Assembly (NCBI RefSeq): GCF_000719335.1
Contig: NZ_JOGB01000010.1
Span: forward strand, 62,001-126,000
Source: Streptomyces sp. NRRL S-87
Lineage (GTDB): Bacteria; Actinomycetota; Actinomycetes; Streptomycetales; Streptomycetaceae
Reading direction: 5' to 3'
DNA length: 64,000 nucleotides
The position numbers were made by a program, and so were the translations under genes. The notes below the pieces were generated by a model. The model saw nothing but the letters and a program-made list of their open reading frames with translations. It was not told where the DNA came from and ran no database searches. Shown in pieces: positions 6,988 to 15,505 of this stretch (within the stretch, counting starts at the first letter, position 1; each line of letters starts with the position of its first letter).

Positions 6988-9489
6988 CCACCACCACGAA
7001 GCATTCGACCCGCCGACAACTGCAGACCGCGAATGCAACAGCCGAACAGGCCCGAGCACGGAACAACGTACTGCGGGAACGGTTCCCGCCCCGCTCCGCA
7101 GAAGACTGGTGGCCGACGACAACGCAGTCGTCGGACGAGGTGCTGCGGCGGCTGACGGCGCCACCGTTCTTGCCGGCGGCCAACGCCACCCGGGCCGGGC
7201 GGCGGCGCGGGGTCACCAAAATTCTGCACTGGCTGTCCAGCCTCCCCGGGGATACCTGGCAGCAACGGTGGAAGGCCAGTCGCGCCGAGGACATTCCTGG
7301 CGCTGACTGGACGGATCTCCCGCTGCGATTCCTGCGCCAGAGCGGGCCGTCGCCATCGTATGAGCGCGTTGACCTGACCTCCGGGCTGCTGATGCTGGCC
7401 TGCGGCGACGTCATCCGCCCCGACCTGGCCTGGATGCTCACCCGCACCCACAAGCACCTGGCTCCGGTCATGGCCGAGATCCGCGACCCCGAAGGGTTCG
7501 CACGGCTCGCACAGGCGGCCGAGTCCGGGCCGGTCAGCGCCCGAGGGGAAGCCACCATCGCGGCGACTCGGATCGCGATGCTCCTGGCCTGCAAGGGCGG
7601 GTCGATCGCTGACATCACCGTCGGCGACTGCGTGGAGCTGGTCGACACCCTGCGTCGAGTCCATGTCCGCGGGGGTCAGCGCAAAGTCGACTTCTACCTT
7701 CGGCTGCGGGCTTTGGGCGTCTTCCCTGAGGACGCCCCCGCCACGATCCGGGCGTTCGGGCTTGCCGCTGGCCGGCTGAGCATCGAAGAACTCGTGGATC
7801 GCTATCCGATCCAGTGCCGCCCGGTCCGCGACCTGATCGTGGACTACCTGCGCGAACGGCAACCGTCGTTGGACTACACCAGCCTGGACGCGGTGTCGCG
7901 GACGCTGGCCGGGCTGTTCTGGACCCGGATCGAAGCGCTCTCCCCGGGCATCGACTTCCTGCGCCTGCCACCGGCACTGGCCCGGGCCTGGAAGACGGGC
8001 ATCGCCACCAAGAAGCGCACCACGACCGGTCCGGACGGCACCGCCGTCGAGATCGCCAGCCCCCGGCTGAACGCCAAGGACGAGCTCATCCGCGTCCGCG
8101 CCTTCTATCTGGACATCGCCCATTGGGCCGCGGAGGAGCCGGCCCGCTGGGCGCCGTGGGTGGTGCCCTGCCCGATCAGCGACGAGGAGATCAGCAAGGC
8201 CAAGGACCGCAAACACCGCAAGGCCCGGATGGATCAGCGCACCCGCGAACGGCTTCCCGTCCTGCCGGTGCTGACCGACACCGCCGACCGCAGGCGCCGC
8301 GCCGCGGCCGAACTACTGGCTGCCGCCGAGCGCACCCGGCCCGGGGATCTGATCCCCGACACCGCCGGGGCTTTGCGCAGAGCCGTCGCGCCCAAGGCCG
8401 CCGGGCACCTGATCTGGGCCGAGGAGACCTCGACCGGGCGGCGCCGGAACCTCACCCACGAGGAGACCGAAGCCTTCTGGGCCTTCGCCGCGACCGAGGT
8501 CCTGCGTTTGACCGGCATCCGCAACGAGGAGCTCCTGGAGCTGAGCCACCACAGCATCACCGAATACCGGCTCCCCAGCACCGGCGAAGTCGTGCCCCTG
8601 CTGCAGGTCGCCCCCCTCCAAGACCGACAGCGAACGGCTCCTGCTGGTCAGCCCGGAACTGGCGGACATCCTTTCCACCATCGTCCGCCGCCTGCGAGGA
8701 AGCAGCCGCGCGATCCCGCTGGTGACCTCCTACGACGTCCACGAGCGGGTCTGGAACCCGCCGATGCCCCTGCTGTTCCAACGCGATATCGCCACCGAAC
8801 ACCGCGCCTTCACTCCGACCGCCCTCCGCAAGCTCCTGCTCAACACGCTGGCCACCACGAGCCTGACCGATGCTGGCGGCGAACCGCTCGTCTTCTCCCC
8901 GCACGACTTCCGCAGAATCTTCGTGACCGAAGCCATCATGAACGGCCTGCCACCGCACATCGCGCAAGTGCTCTGCGGGCATCGGAGCCTTGACACGACG
9001 ATGGGCTACAAGGCGATCTACCCGGCCGAGACCATCGAGGCCCACCGCGCCTTCATCGCCCGTCGCAGGGCTGCCCGGCCCAGCGAAGAGTATCGGACCC
9101 CCACCGAGGAGGAATGGGACGCTTTCCTCGCGCACTTCGAGAAGCGCAAGGTCTCCATCGGCACCTGCGGTCGCGCTTTTTCAAGCCCTTGTGTTCATGA
9201 ACACGCTTGCGTTCGTTGCTCGCTTCTCCGGCCGGACCCGGCACAGCGCGGCCGGTTGGAGGAGATCCGCGACAACCTCGTCGCCCGCATCGCCGAGGCC
9301 GAGCGCGAGGGCTGGCTCGGGGAGGTCGAAGGGCTCAGGGTCAGCCTGGCCGGCGCCGAAGACAAGCTCGCTCACATGGACCGACGAGCTTCCGGCGGTA
9401 CGGCGATCGACCTCGGCATGCCACGCATAGCCCCAGCTCAAAATTACCCAGGTGGAGGGAACGGCTTCGCTGACACAATCACTGGATGA
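6984..9489 (+). pseudogene. Large tyrosine recombinase of the inner element (TnpB-like), one frameshift
   Basis: If the frame is restored this is an ~834-aa recombinase starting MTTTTKHSTRRQL at the ATG at 6984. A long N-terminal region (to about residue 480) precedes a C-terminal catalytic domain with TGIRNEELLELSHHS (Arg), SKTDSER (Lys), HDFRRIF, GHRSLDTTMGY (His, Tyr), and a Cys-rich tail CVHEHACVRC followed by a coiled segment. One extra C in the C6 run at 8611-8616 moves LLQVAP out of frame with SKTDSERLLLV. The second half stays open to 9489. The break may be real decay, a homopolymer sequencing error, or a site of frameshifting. If the enzyme is dead, the element would need help to move. 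Codons around CVHEHACVRC are unusual (see findings). Confidence 0.85.
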
Positions 9490-9935
9490 CCAGCAATGAC
9501 ATCCGGTTCGACTGCCAGCACCGTGGGGACGGCGGCCCGCTCGTGATCGTCCCCCGCATCGACGGAGCACCACTCACCGAGCTGATCGACGGGTTCGAGA
9601 TCGCCGCCGGGATGCAGCCCGCAGGCGACGCCTACGGCGGTCTGATTCCGGAGTTCTTCCGGTTCGGCCCGATGCAGGATCACTTCCTCGGACGGTCCAC
9701 CAACGCGATGGGGCCGAAATCACCTGTTCTCGGTTGTGAATGCGGCGAATGGGGATGCTGGCCCCTCATGGCCCGCATCACCCCGACGACCGCCTCCGTG
9801 ATCTGGGACTCCTTTGAGCAACCCCATCGCAAGACCCGCGAGTACACGGCATTCGGTCCGTTTCAGTTCGACCGTCGCCAATACGACGACGCCCTGCGCG
9901 CGCTGAACGCCGCAATCGGCTCCGACGAGACGTAA
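9486..9935 (+). CDS. 149-aa cargo protein of the inner element, unknown function
   Basis: The ATG overlaps the recombinase stop (ATGA at 9486), so it is part of the same operon. The protein (MTSNDIRFDCQHRGDGGPLV...) has a compact Cys motif LGCECGEWGCWPL in the middle, then PTTASVIWDSFEQPHRKTRE and AFGPFQFDRRQYDDALRAL. I recall similar uncharacterised actinobacterial proteins with the CxCGxxGCWP signature but no known activity. The cysteines could bind metal. Position between the last recombinase and the right end is where Tn554-family transposons carry their passenger gene. The outer element carries a different gene in that position. Confidence 0.75.
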   Translation: MTSNDIRFDCQHRGDGGPLVIVPRIDGAPLTELIDGFEIAAGMQPAGDAYGGLIPEFFRFGPMQDHFLGRSTNAMGPKSPVLGCECGEWGCWPLMARITPTTASVIWDSFEQPHRKTREYTAFGPFQFDRRQYDDALRALNAAIGSDET

Positions 9936-9953
9936 TCCGCACCCGCTACCGAT

Positions 9954-9964
9954 AGTTCAGAGAA
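9954..9964 (+). repeat. Right-end 11-mer AGTTCAGAGAA of the inner element
   Basis: The sequence lies 2-3 bp inside the right junction (9967). An identical 11-mer occurs at 10885-10895, directly before an interrupted IS21 gene. It contains the same GTTCAG hexamer as the left end. Confidence 0.6.
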
Positions 9965-9967
9965 GCC

Positions 9968-10201
9968 TGCGTCCGCTGCCCGATGCTCTGGCCCGACCCC
10001 GCCCAACGCGGCCGCTTGATGGAGATCCGCGACAACCTTCACGCCCGCATCGAGGAGGCCGAGCGCGAGGGCTGGCTCGGGGAGGTCGAAGGACTCCGGG
10101 TCAGCCTGGCCGGAGCGGAAGACAAACTCGCGCAGATCACCAGACGCGCGGCCAGTGCGTCGGTCGCCCTCCCGATGCCGACGCTCCGAAGGGAGCCGTG
10201 A
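9968..10201 (+). pseudogene. Large tyrosine recombinase of the outer element, part 2 (C-terminal tail)
   Basis: The sequence from TGC GTC CGC TGC reads CVRCPMLWPDPAQRGRLMEI, then RDNLHARIEEAEREGWLGEV, EGLRVSLAGAEDKLAQI and a stop at 10201. The inner recombinase has the same tail (CVRCSLLRPDPAQRGRLEEI...). It joins seamlessly to HEHA at 5666, which proves that 5667-9967 is an insertion. The tail is a predicted coiled helix following a CxxC motif. Confidence 0.85.
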
Positions 10202-10254
10202 GCATGCCCGGGATGACGGCGCCTGCACCAACGGGACAAAGCGCTGGTGTTTCG

Positions 10255-10812
10255 CTATGCGCCGGAGGACAGTCGGCTTGCGGCCTGGTCCCATGGCTGA
10301 GGCTCGATCAGGTCGTCCCTGTCAAAGGCATCCTCCTCGAACCAGCCCGTCCCCGCGAGCCATGTCTCCAGCCACGCTGCGAGGCTGGCGGAGTCGAGGA
10401 ACCAGCACTGATCCCACGATCCGCCGCTATACGGGTTCGGCTCGAAGAGCAGGACCTGACCACCCTCACTGAGACAATCAACGCCTGCGTACATGGCACA
10501 GCCCCAGGTCAGGATCGGTACGACGCCTTCGGGCCACTCCGGGTGCTCCACTCCAACGGACGCCTCACGTCGCGTCAGGTATTCGCCAGCGACGCTGGAG
10601 GCCGGACCAAGGAGTGGCAGCAGTCGGTAGTCAGGGCCGAAGCCGCCGTCAGCGACCTCGCGATACAGGCGCGCAAGTAGGGGATGCAGCGCGAAGCCCA
10701 GTTGCGCCTCGGCCTCCGCAATCTGGGTATTGCTCACAGGCGCGGGAAGGTCCTCGCTCTCGGATGCGGCCCGGACGGCAACGCGTTGCACGAGGTCATC
10801 AATGTCGGTCAT
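10255..10812 (-). CDS. SMI1/KNR4 (SUKH) domain protein, cargo of the outer element
   Basis: A protein of about 185 residues containing the SUKH fold signature: ISNTQIAEAEAQLGFALHPL-type N-terminal helix (here VSNTQIAEAEAQLGFALHPL), LARLYREVADGGFGPDYRLL, then WPEGVVPILTWGCAMYAGVD and a LLFEPNP strand. SUKH proteins are commonly immunity proteins against nuclease toxins, and others act in phage-related or unknown roles. No toxin gene is adjacent. It lies antisense to the recombinase remnant, between its stop and an 11-mer identical to the inner element's right end, so I read it as cargo. The start is uncertain: ATG 10812 (MTDIDDLVQRVAV) or ATG 10842. Confidence 0.75.
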   Translation of the reverse strand: MTDIDDLVQRVAVRAASESEDLPAPVSNTQIAEAEAQLGFALHPLLARLYREVADGGFGPDYRLLPLLGPASSVAGEYLTRREASVGVEHPEWPEGVVPILTWGCAMYAGVDCLSEGGQVLLFEPNPYSGGSWDQCWFLDSASLAAWLETWLAGTGWFEEDAFDRDDLIEPQPWDQAASRLSSGA

Positions 10813-10884
10813 GACCGTGGTGCTGTCAGGGCCCACCGACATGTCGACGGGCAGGGCCGCGAGGCGGACTGTTGGGCTACAGGA

Positions 10885-10895
10885 AGTTCAGAGAA
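10885..10895 (+). repeat. Probable right end of the outer element (AGTTCAGAGAA)
   Basis: Identical to the inner element's right-end 11-mer at 9954-9964. Immediately to the right, sequence of an IS21 transposase begins in mid-gene (YGAGIDICPPRRG). That is the arrangement expected if the outer element had inserted into istA. Confidence 0.5.
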
Positions 10896-11606
10896 TACGG
10901 AGCCGGCATCGACATCTGTCCGCCCCGGCGGGGCACCGAAAGGGCGTCGTTGAGAAGGCCAACCACTCAGCGGCCCAACGCTGGTGGCGAACCGTACCGG
11001 ACGGCATCAGCATCGGGGCGGGCCAGAACGGCGTGGACAAGCTGGCCGTCCAGATGGACAGCCGCAAACGCAAGCTCGACGGAGCGTCGACCACGGTCGC
11101 CGCGTTGCGCGGAAGCCGAGCCGCTACTGGGACTGCCGAACCGCCCGTCCCCCGCCGAGCTGGAGCAGACCCGCGTCGTCAGTCCGCAAGGACTCGTCTC
11201 CTCCGCCGGCAACCATTACTCTGTTCCGCCGGGGCTGACCGGCGCGCACGTCACGGTCCGGATCCGCCTCGGCGAGGACGACCTGCAGGTGGTCACCGCC
11301 GGCCGCGCGGTCATCGCCCACCACCGCCGGGCACCGGACGGAGCCGGGCAGACCATCCGGGACGCCCGGCACGTCATTGCCCTCGAACGAGCCGTTCTCG
11401 CTTCGTTCTCCGACAAGGCTCCCTGCCGCACCAAAGTCCGCCGGCCCCCGTCGGCCGCGGCCCAGGCGGAAGCCGAAAAGCTTCGCGGCCGACCTGAAAC
11501 AGACGTCGCGAACCGGGTCGTGATCGACCTGTCTCACTACGCCGCCGTCGCCGACCGGCTGCGGCAGGCCCCCACCCATGAAGACCGGGAGCGTGAGAGC
11601 GAGTGA
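10896..11606 (+). pseudogene. istA: IS21-family transposase IstA, C-terminal part with two frameshifts
   Basis: The reading YGAGIDICPPRRG, then KGVVEKANHSAAQRWWRT, then AEAEPLLGLP...RVVSPQGLVSSAGNHYSVPPG and IALERAVLASFSDKAPC is the C-terminal half of IS21 IstA. A one-base loss near 10934 and a one-base gain near 11107 put the middle section in a different frame from its flanks, so a long open frame spans the gene but encodes nonsense between them. The N-terminal half with the first catalytic Asp residues is missing. It ends at 11606, four bases before an istB start. Confidence 0.85.
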
Positions 11607-11610
11607 CACC

Positions 11611-11660
11611 ATGCCGATGAGCGAGGCCCGCCGCTACCAGCAGCTGCGAGGCCACCTGCC
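11611..11660 (+). pseudogene. istB: IS21-family IstB ATPase, N-terminal stub
   Basis: MPMSEARRYQQLRGHL at 11611 is the usual start of IstB (the AAA+ helper of IS21). After about 16 codons the sequence diverges and no Walker motif follows. Only the first ~50 bases survive. Confidence 0.7.
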
Positions 11661-12133
11661 CACTCCGGCTGATCCGGCGCGCGGACCAGGCTGAGGACAT
11701 CTGCGAGTCGCTCAAGCGAGGGGATCGCCGCCCTCATCACCTCGTCAACCGCCTTCAGAGCGTCGACGTAACCAAGCACGAGCCCCCGTGCATCCCCAAC
11801 CCGTTCCATACGGCGTCATCCCCCTGAGCCCGTGACTGAAGGGATTGTTCCATGGGCCAGCAGCGTCTCCGCAGGACGGCATTCTGAAACGATCAGTTAG
11901 GCCCGATCAGCACGGACCCCCTGCCCCGATGGGTGGGGGCTCAAGCGCGCGGCTACTCGGCGGCCGGAGGCTTACGTCGTAATCGCGTCCTGCAACACGG
12001 ACGTCGCGTCCAGCCAGAGCCGCCAGCCAACGGGTCTCGTGGCGCACAGGCGACGGCGTGGAGCGCCGAGGAGGAGTCGTGTGGTGCGTGCCGAATCTCG
12101 AGTGGGTCGCCAGTGTGATCCTGGCGGCGACGG
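11661..12133. other. Region between IS21 and PBP remnants
   Basis: No intact gene. On the minus strand at 11699-11809 a short helical piece (GYVDALKAVDEVMRAAIPSL) looks protein-like but cannot be assigned. A small C5/G5 hairpin lies near 11917-11940. The rest holds nothing I can support. Confidence 0.35.
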
Positions 12134-12589
12134 TCACTGCTTGGCGGCCTCGGTGATCTGCTGGGCGATTCCGCGCGCGGCCTCGGTGGCGTTGCCTGAG
12201 GGGGACAGGAACACGGCGATAGCCATCGGCTGCCCCCCGGCCGTCTGCGAGAGGGACAGGCTCCACGTGGCGGAAGCGGAGGGGACCCATGCCGTGACTG
12301 GTGCTTGGAGGGCAGAGCGTAGCTGGTCGGCGGTTCGCTGTGAGATGGCCCGAACCGGGCGGTCCTTCCTTTCGGGGTGGGCAAGGAGGGTGGGTGTGAC
12401 GCGGATGCCGCCGTTGCCGATGGTGGCCATCAGCATGGCCATCTGTGCTGGGGTGGCTTTGACGTCGAAGAGGCCGTTGGCGACGAGGGCGAGCTGAGCG
12501 GGGTTGAGCGGCGGCTGCGGCCAGGTGCTTTTCCAGGCCCGGTTGGGAATGGTCAGATGGTCGTCGTTGGGCGAGGCGGCCCCCGGCTC
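12134..12589 (-). pseudogene. Penicillin-binding protein, C-terminal transpeptidase fragment
   Basis: The minus strand reads LNPAQLALVANGLFDVKATP, AQMAMLMATIGNGGIRVTP and further to a stop at 12134. The motif GLFDVKATPAQMAMLMATIGNGG is the standard sequence after the KTG box in class A/B penicillin-binding proteins. The upstream catalytic SxxK, SxN and KTG motifs are missing, and a TAG stop truncates the frame near 12590. Only about 150 residues remain. Confidence 0.75.
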
Positions 12590-13110
12590 CTACCTGAGCG
12601 CAGACGCACTCCGCCCCGTGGCCCTTGACCGATGCCGAAGGGAGCTACCCCTCAGCGAGGGGACACGCCACGACCACCCAAACGCCTGCCGAGACCTCCC
12701 CCGCCACCACCGCGGCCATCCCCAGCCGGCCCGGACGATGGCGATGACGCGACGGTGGGCGGGCGGCGGACCGGCCTCGTGGGGCCAGTGTGCCGGGCGG
12801 CTGGGGAGGCCGTCCGGCACGCACCCGTGCCCACGCCCGCCGCGCGGTTGATTCCCGGGACGGGCTGGCACCGGCCAGGCCCCTGCTGTGTGCGGTGAGC
12901 ACCTCCCCGCGAGAACTGCAGCCAGCCTGGGCCGCGACCGTCATGGGGCGGCGCCTGGCCCGCTGAAGCGGCGCAGGCGCGATGCCCGTGTACAGATCGT
13001 TGTCCCGTTCAATGATGGCGAACGTGATGGTGGAGCCGGGGTCGTCGAAGTAGTCGTCGCTGGTCACCGTGAAGGTGAAGCTGGTCTTCTCGGTCGACAC
13101 CTGGACATGA
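12590..13110 (-). other. Mixed remnants, including a 40-residue secreted-protein-like piece
   Basis: Between about 12970 and 13110 the minus strand reads STEKTSFTFTVTSDDYFDDP then GSTITFAIIERDNDLYTGIA, which looks like real beta-rich protein but has no recognisable start or family. The remaining ~350 bases show no gene on either strand. Confidence 0.35.
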
Positions 13111-13119
13111 CCGGATCCG

Positions 13120-13382
13120 TGCCCGCGGCATCGTGGCAAGGGTGGAGTCCTATGTCCCGGCCGACCAACGCCTGGAGCACGGTGATGTCGATGTCCACTC
13201 CTCGAAGTGGTTTGGGGGCTGCGGCCGCTCCCTGCCCGCAGGGACACACCGGCACCTGCCTCTACGCCGTAGGCGGCACCGCTGGCGACGTCGTGGCAAA
13301 AGTGGAGTCGTACAACCCCGCCACCAACGCCTGGACAACGCTGCCCTCGATGCCCACATCCCGGTCCGACCGAGTGCTGTGA
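13120..13382 (+). pseudogene. Kelch-repeat protein fragment
   Basis: Two Kelch-type blades are visible: RPTNAWSTVMSM followed by CLYAVGGTAGDVVAKVESYN and PATNAWTTLPSMPTSRSD. The double-glycine and the spaced Y and W are diagnostic of beta-propeller Kelch repeats. No start codon or signal peptide belongs to it and it ends shortly after one complete blade, so it is a relic of a larger (probably secreted) protein. Confidence 0.65.
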
Positions 13383-13454
13383 CCGCATAGGTTCACCGGG
13401 TTGCTCGTTGTGCTGGTTGGAAGTGATGTCGGTTCCAACCGGTAGGGGGGCGGG

Positions 13455-14565
13455 GTGGCACCACCGGTCAGGGTCCGGAGGCTGACGGAGCAGGAGGGGC
13501 AGAAGCTCCAGCAGATCGTTCGACGGGGCAGTACGAGCTCGGTGCGGATTCGGCGGGCGATGATGCTGCTGGCCTCGGCCGGCGGCAGCGCGGTCCCGGT
13601 GATCGCGCGTCTGGTCCAGGGGGACGAGGACACCGTCCGTGACGTGATCCACCGCTTCAACGAGATCGGGCTCGCATGCATTAACCCTCAGTGGGCGGGA
13701 GGCCGTCCCCGCCTGCTGAGCAGTGACGACGAGGACTTCGTCATCCGGCTGGCCGCTACCCGCCCGACCGTGCTGGGCAAGCCCTTCACCCGCTGGCCGG
13801 TCCGCAAACTTGCCGACCACCTGTGCCGCAACATAGCCAGGCCCGTCCGGATCGGCCGCGAGGCCTTGCGGTGCTTACTGGCCCGCCGCGGGATCACCTT
13901 CCAGCGGACGAAGACCTGGAAAGAGTCCCCGGACCGACGCCAAGCTGGAGCGCATCGAGTACGCGGTCAACGAACGTCCGTACCGCACGTTCGCCTTCGA
14001 CGAGTTCGGGCCACTGGGCATCCGCCCCACCGCCGGCTCGTGCTGGGCCGAACAGAGCCGCCCCGACCGGCTGCCCGCCACCTACCGCCGCACCCACGGC
14101 ATCACCCACTTCCACGGCTGCTACTCCGTTCGGCGACGACAAGCTGTGGGGTATCAACCGGCGCCGCAAGGGCATCGACCAACCTGGGCCGCCCTGCGGT
14201 CGATCCGAGCAGCCCGCCCGGACGGCGGCCCGATCTACGTGATCCTGGACAACCTCTCCGCCCACTTGAACTGGAAGATCCGCAGGTGGGCGGCCAGGAA
14301 CAAGGTCGAGCTGTGCTTCACACCCACCCAAGCGTCCTGGGCCAACCCCATTGAGGCCCACTTCGGACCGCTACGGCAGTTCACCCTCGCCAGCTCCCAC
14401 CACCCCAACCACACCGTCCAGACCCGGGCCCTTCACGCCTACCTGCGCTGGCGAAACCAGAACGCCCGCCACCCTGATCTCCTGGCCGCCCAACGCCGCG
14501 AACGCGCCCGCATCCGCTGCGAGAAAGGCATCCGCTGGGGCGGACGGCCGCTGAAGGTGGCCTGA
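13455..14565 (+). pseudogene. IS630-family transposase, three indels
   Basis: The start is GTG 13455 (MAPPVRVRRLTEQEGQKL). The N-terminal helix-turn-helix part (SVRIRRAMMLLASAGGSAVP, then GRPRLLSSDDEDFVIRLA) is in frame. Indels near 13933, 14130 and 14181 move the DDE domain between frames: AFDEFGPLGIRPTAG, then WGINRRRKGID (other frame), then YVILDNLSAHLNWKI and QASWANPIEAHFGPLRQF. The three acidic catalytic positions are still recognisable in DEFG, ILDN and NPIE. It ends at 14565. Terminal inverted repeats were not identified with confidence. Confidence 0.85.
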
Positions 14566-14584
14566 CCCTCCCCGGACGCCCGGG

Positions 14585-14899
14585 TCACACTCTCTCGGCG
14601 TCGGCCGGGCGCCTGTGGCCGCAGTCGATCTCGTGGCCGGCGACATCCGTGACATATCCATGGACCCCGTTGAAGTGCACCGTTACCGAACCTGGCCGGT
14701 AGTCCACCTGGAAGGGCTCGTTGCCGAGTGTCGTCCCAGGCCAGGGATCTCCTTCGGAGGAGCCAACCGTCCAGACGACAAAAGTCTCACCGGGACGCAG
14801 CCAGTGGTCACTCCCATAGCACTCCAGGACCAACTCCAACAGCTCGACACCGTTGTTCTGAACCCGTAGACGTGCCACCGGTGCTTCCTGCGCTGTCAA
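14585..14899 (-). CDS. 104-aa hypothetical protein
   Basis: An intact small gene (MTAQEAPVARLRVQNNGVEL...) with a likely beta-sandwich sequence: LELVLECYGSDHWLRPGETF, FVVWTVGS, EPFQVDYRPGSVTVHFNGVH, ending GHEIDCGHRRPADAERV. No signal peptide. The family is unknown to me, though similar short actinobacterial proteins with GSDHWLRPGE exist. It has its own reading frame with good codon bias and is not related to the IS630 remnant it neighbours. Confidence 0.6.
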   Translation of the reverse strand: MTAQEAPVARLRVQNNGVELLELVLECYGSDHWLRPGETFVVWTVGSSEGDPWPGTTLGNEPFQVDYRPGSVTVHFNGVHGYVTDVAGHEIDCGHRRPADAERV

Positions 14900-15505
14900 T
14901 GTTCCTCCGTCACCAACCGACCCATCTCTCGCAGCAGAGTACGCGGGTGCCCTCTCAGCGGAACCGGTGAACGTTTCCGGTCACAGCACTCGCCGTAGCA
15001 GTCACTACGTGCCCGCCCGGTGAGAGCGGCACCTTCGACCCGCCGGCGTCCTCCCAGTAGCTCCGTGTGCGGTGAGGCTCCCCACCGTGGGAACCTCACC
15101 GCACCGGCAGACGTCGACCGAAGCAGGCCGCCGCCCTGCCCGGGATCGGCCCACGACCGCCCGGAGGCTCGCCTGCTACGGCATCACCACCATCGGCGGC
15201 ACCGCCCGGGACGGTGCCGTCCGGCCCGACCACGCTGACCGCGCCCTCCTGCGACGTTCCGAACTCGTCCGTCGTCCACGATTCCCGCTCCGCTATCAAG
15301 CCTTTCCCGCGACCGCCACACGGCTGGTACGCGGTCATCGTCGGGGGTCTCTCCCTCTCGGACGGACCTCACGGCACCGCGCCCTGAGGGGCATCGTGCC
15401 CCAGAGCCTTGGGGCGGCTCGGGCCGGCGTGCACCTCGCCGCCACGCTCGCGCAGTGGTTCGTCTCCGGAGCAGTCATCCGCACCCCTTGAACCGCTGTG
15501 GTGAG
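14900..15505. other. Gene-free stretch with one strong hairpin
   Basis: No supported gene in about 600 bases. The minus strand from 15340 to 15180 contains protein-like sequence (ESWTTDEFGTSQEGAVSVVG) that may be a relic. A terminator-like hairpin is at 15067-15104. Confidence 0.4.
15067..15104. terminator. Hairpin with 11-bp perfect stem
   Basis: GTGCGGTGAGG pairs with CCTCACCGCAC across a 16-nt loop. It resembles an intrinsic terminator without a U-tract. Neither flank holds an intact gene reading into it. Confidence 0.55.

Larger units (their letters stand above)
5667..9967 (+). mobile_element. Inner 4.3-kb Tn554-like element with two tyrosine recombinases and one cargo gene
   Basis: The boundaries are defined by the split gene: CAC GAG CAC GCC (HEHA) ends at 5666, and the same protein continues TGC GTC CGC TGC (CVRC) from 9968. 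Two or three bases (GCC/CC) are ambiguous. The element encodes a 414-aa recombinase, a second recombinase of about 834 aa with a 4-bp overlap, and a 149-aa cargo protein. The hexamer CTGAAC lies about 7 nt inside the left end and its complement GTTCAG about 6 nt inside the right end. Recombinase pairs followed by a variable cargo gene are the layout of the Tn554 family. The classification is by analogy. Confidence 0.75.

Noticed and set aside
13395..14590. Terminal inverted repeats of the IS630 remnant
   Set aside because: I compared the flanks (13395-13455 and 14566-14590) and saw no convincing inverted match or TA duplication, so I did not annotate ends.
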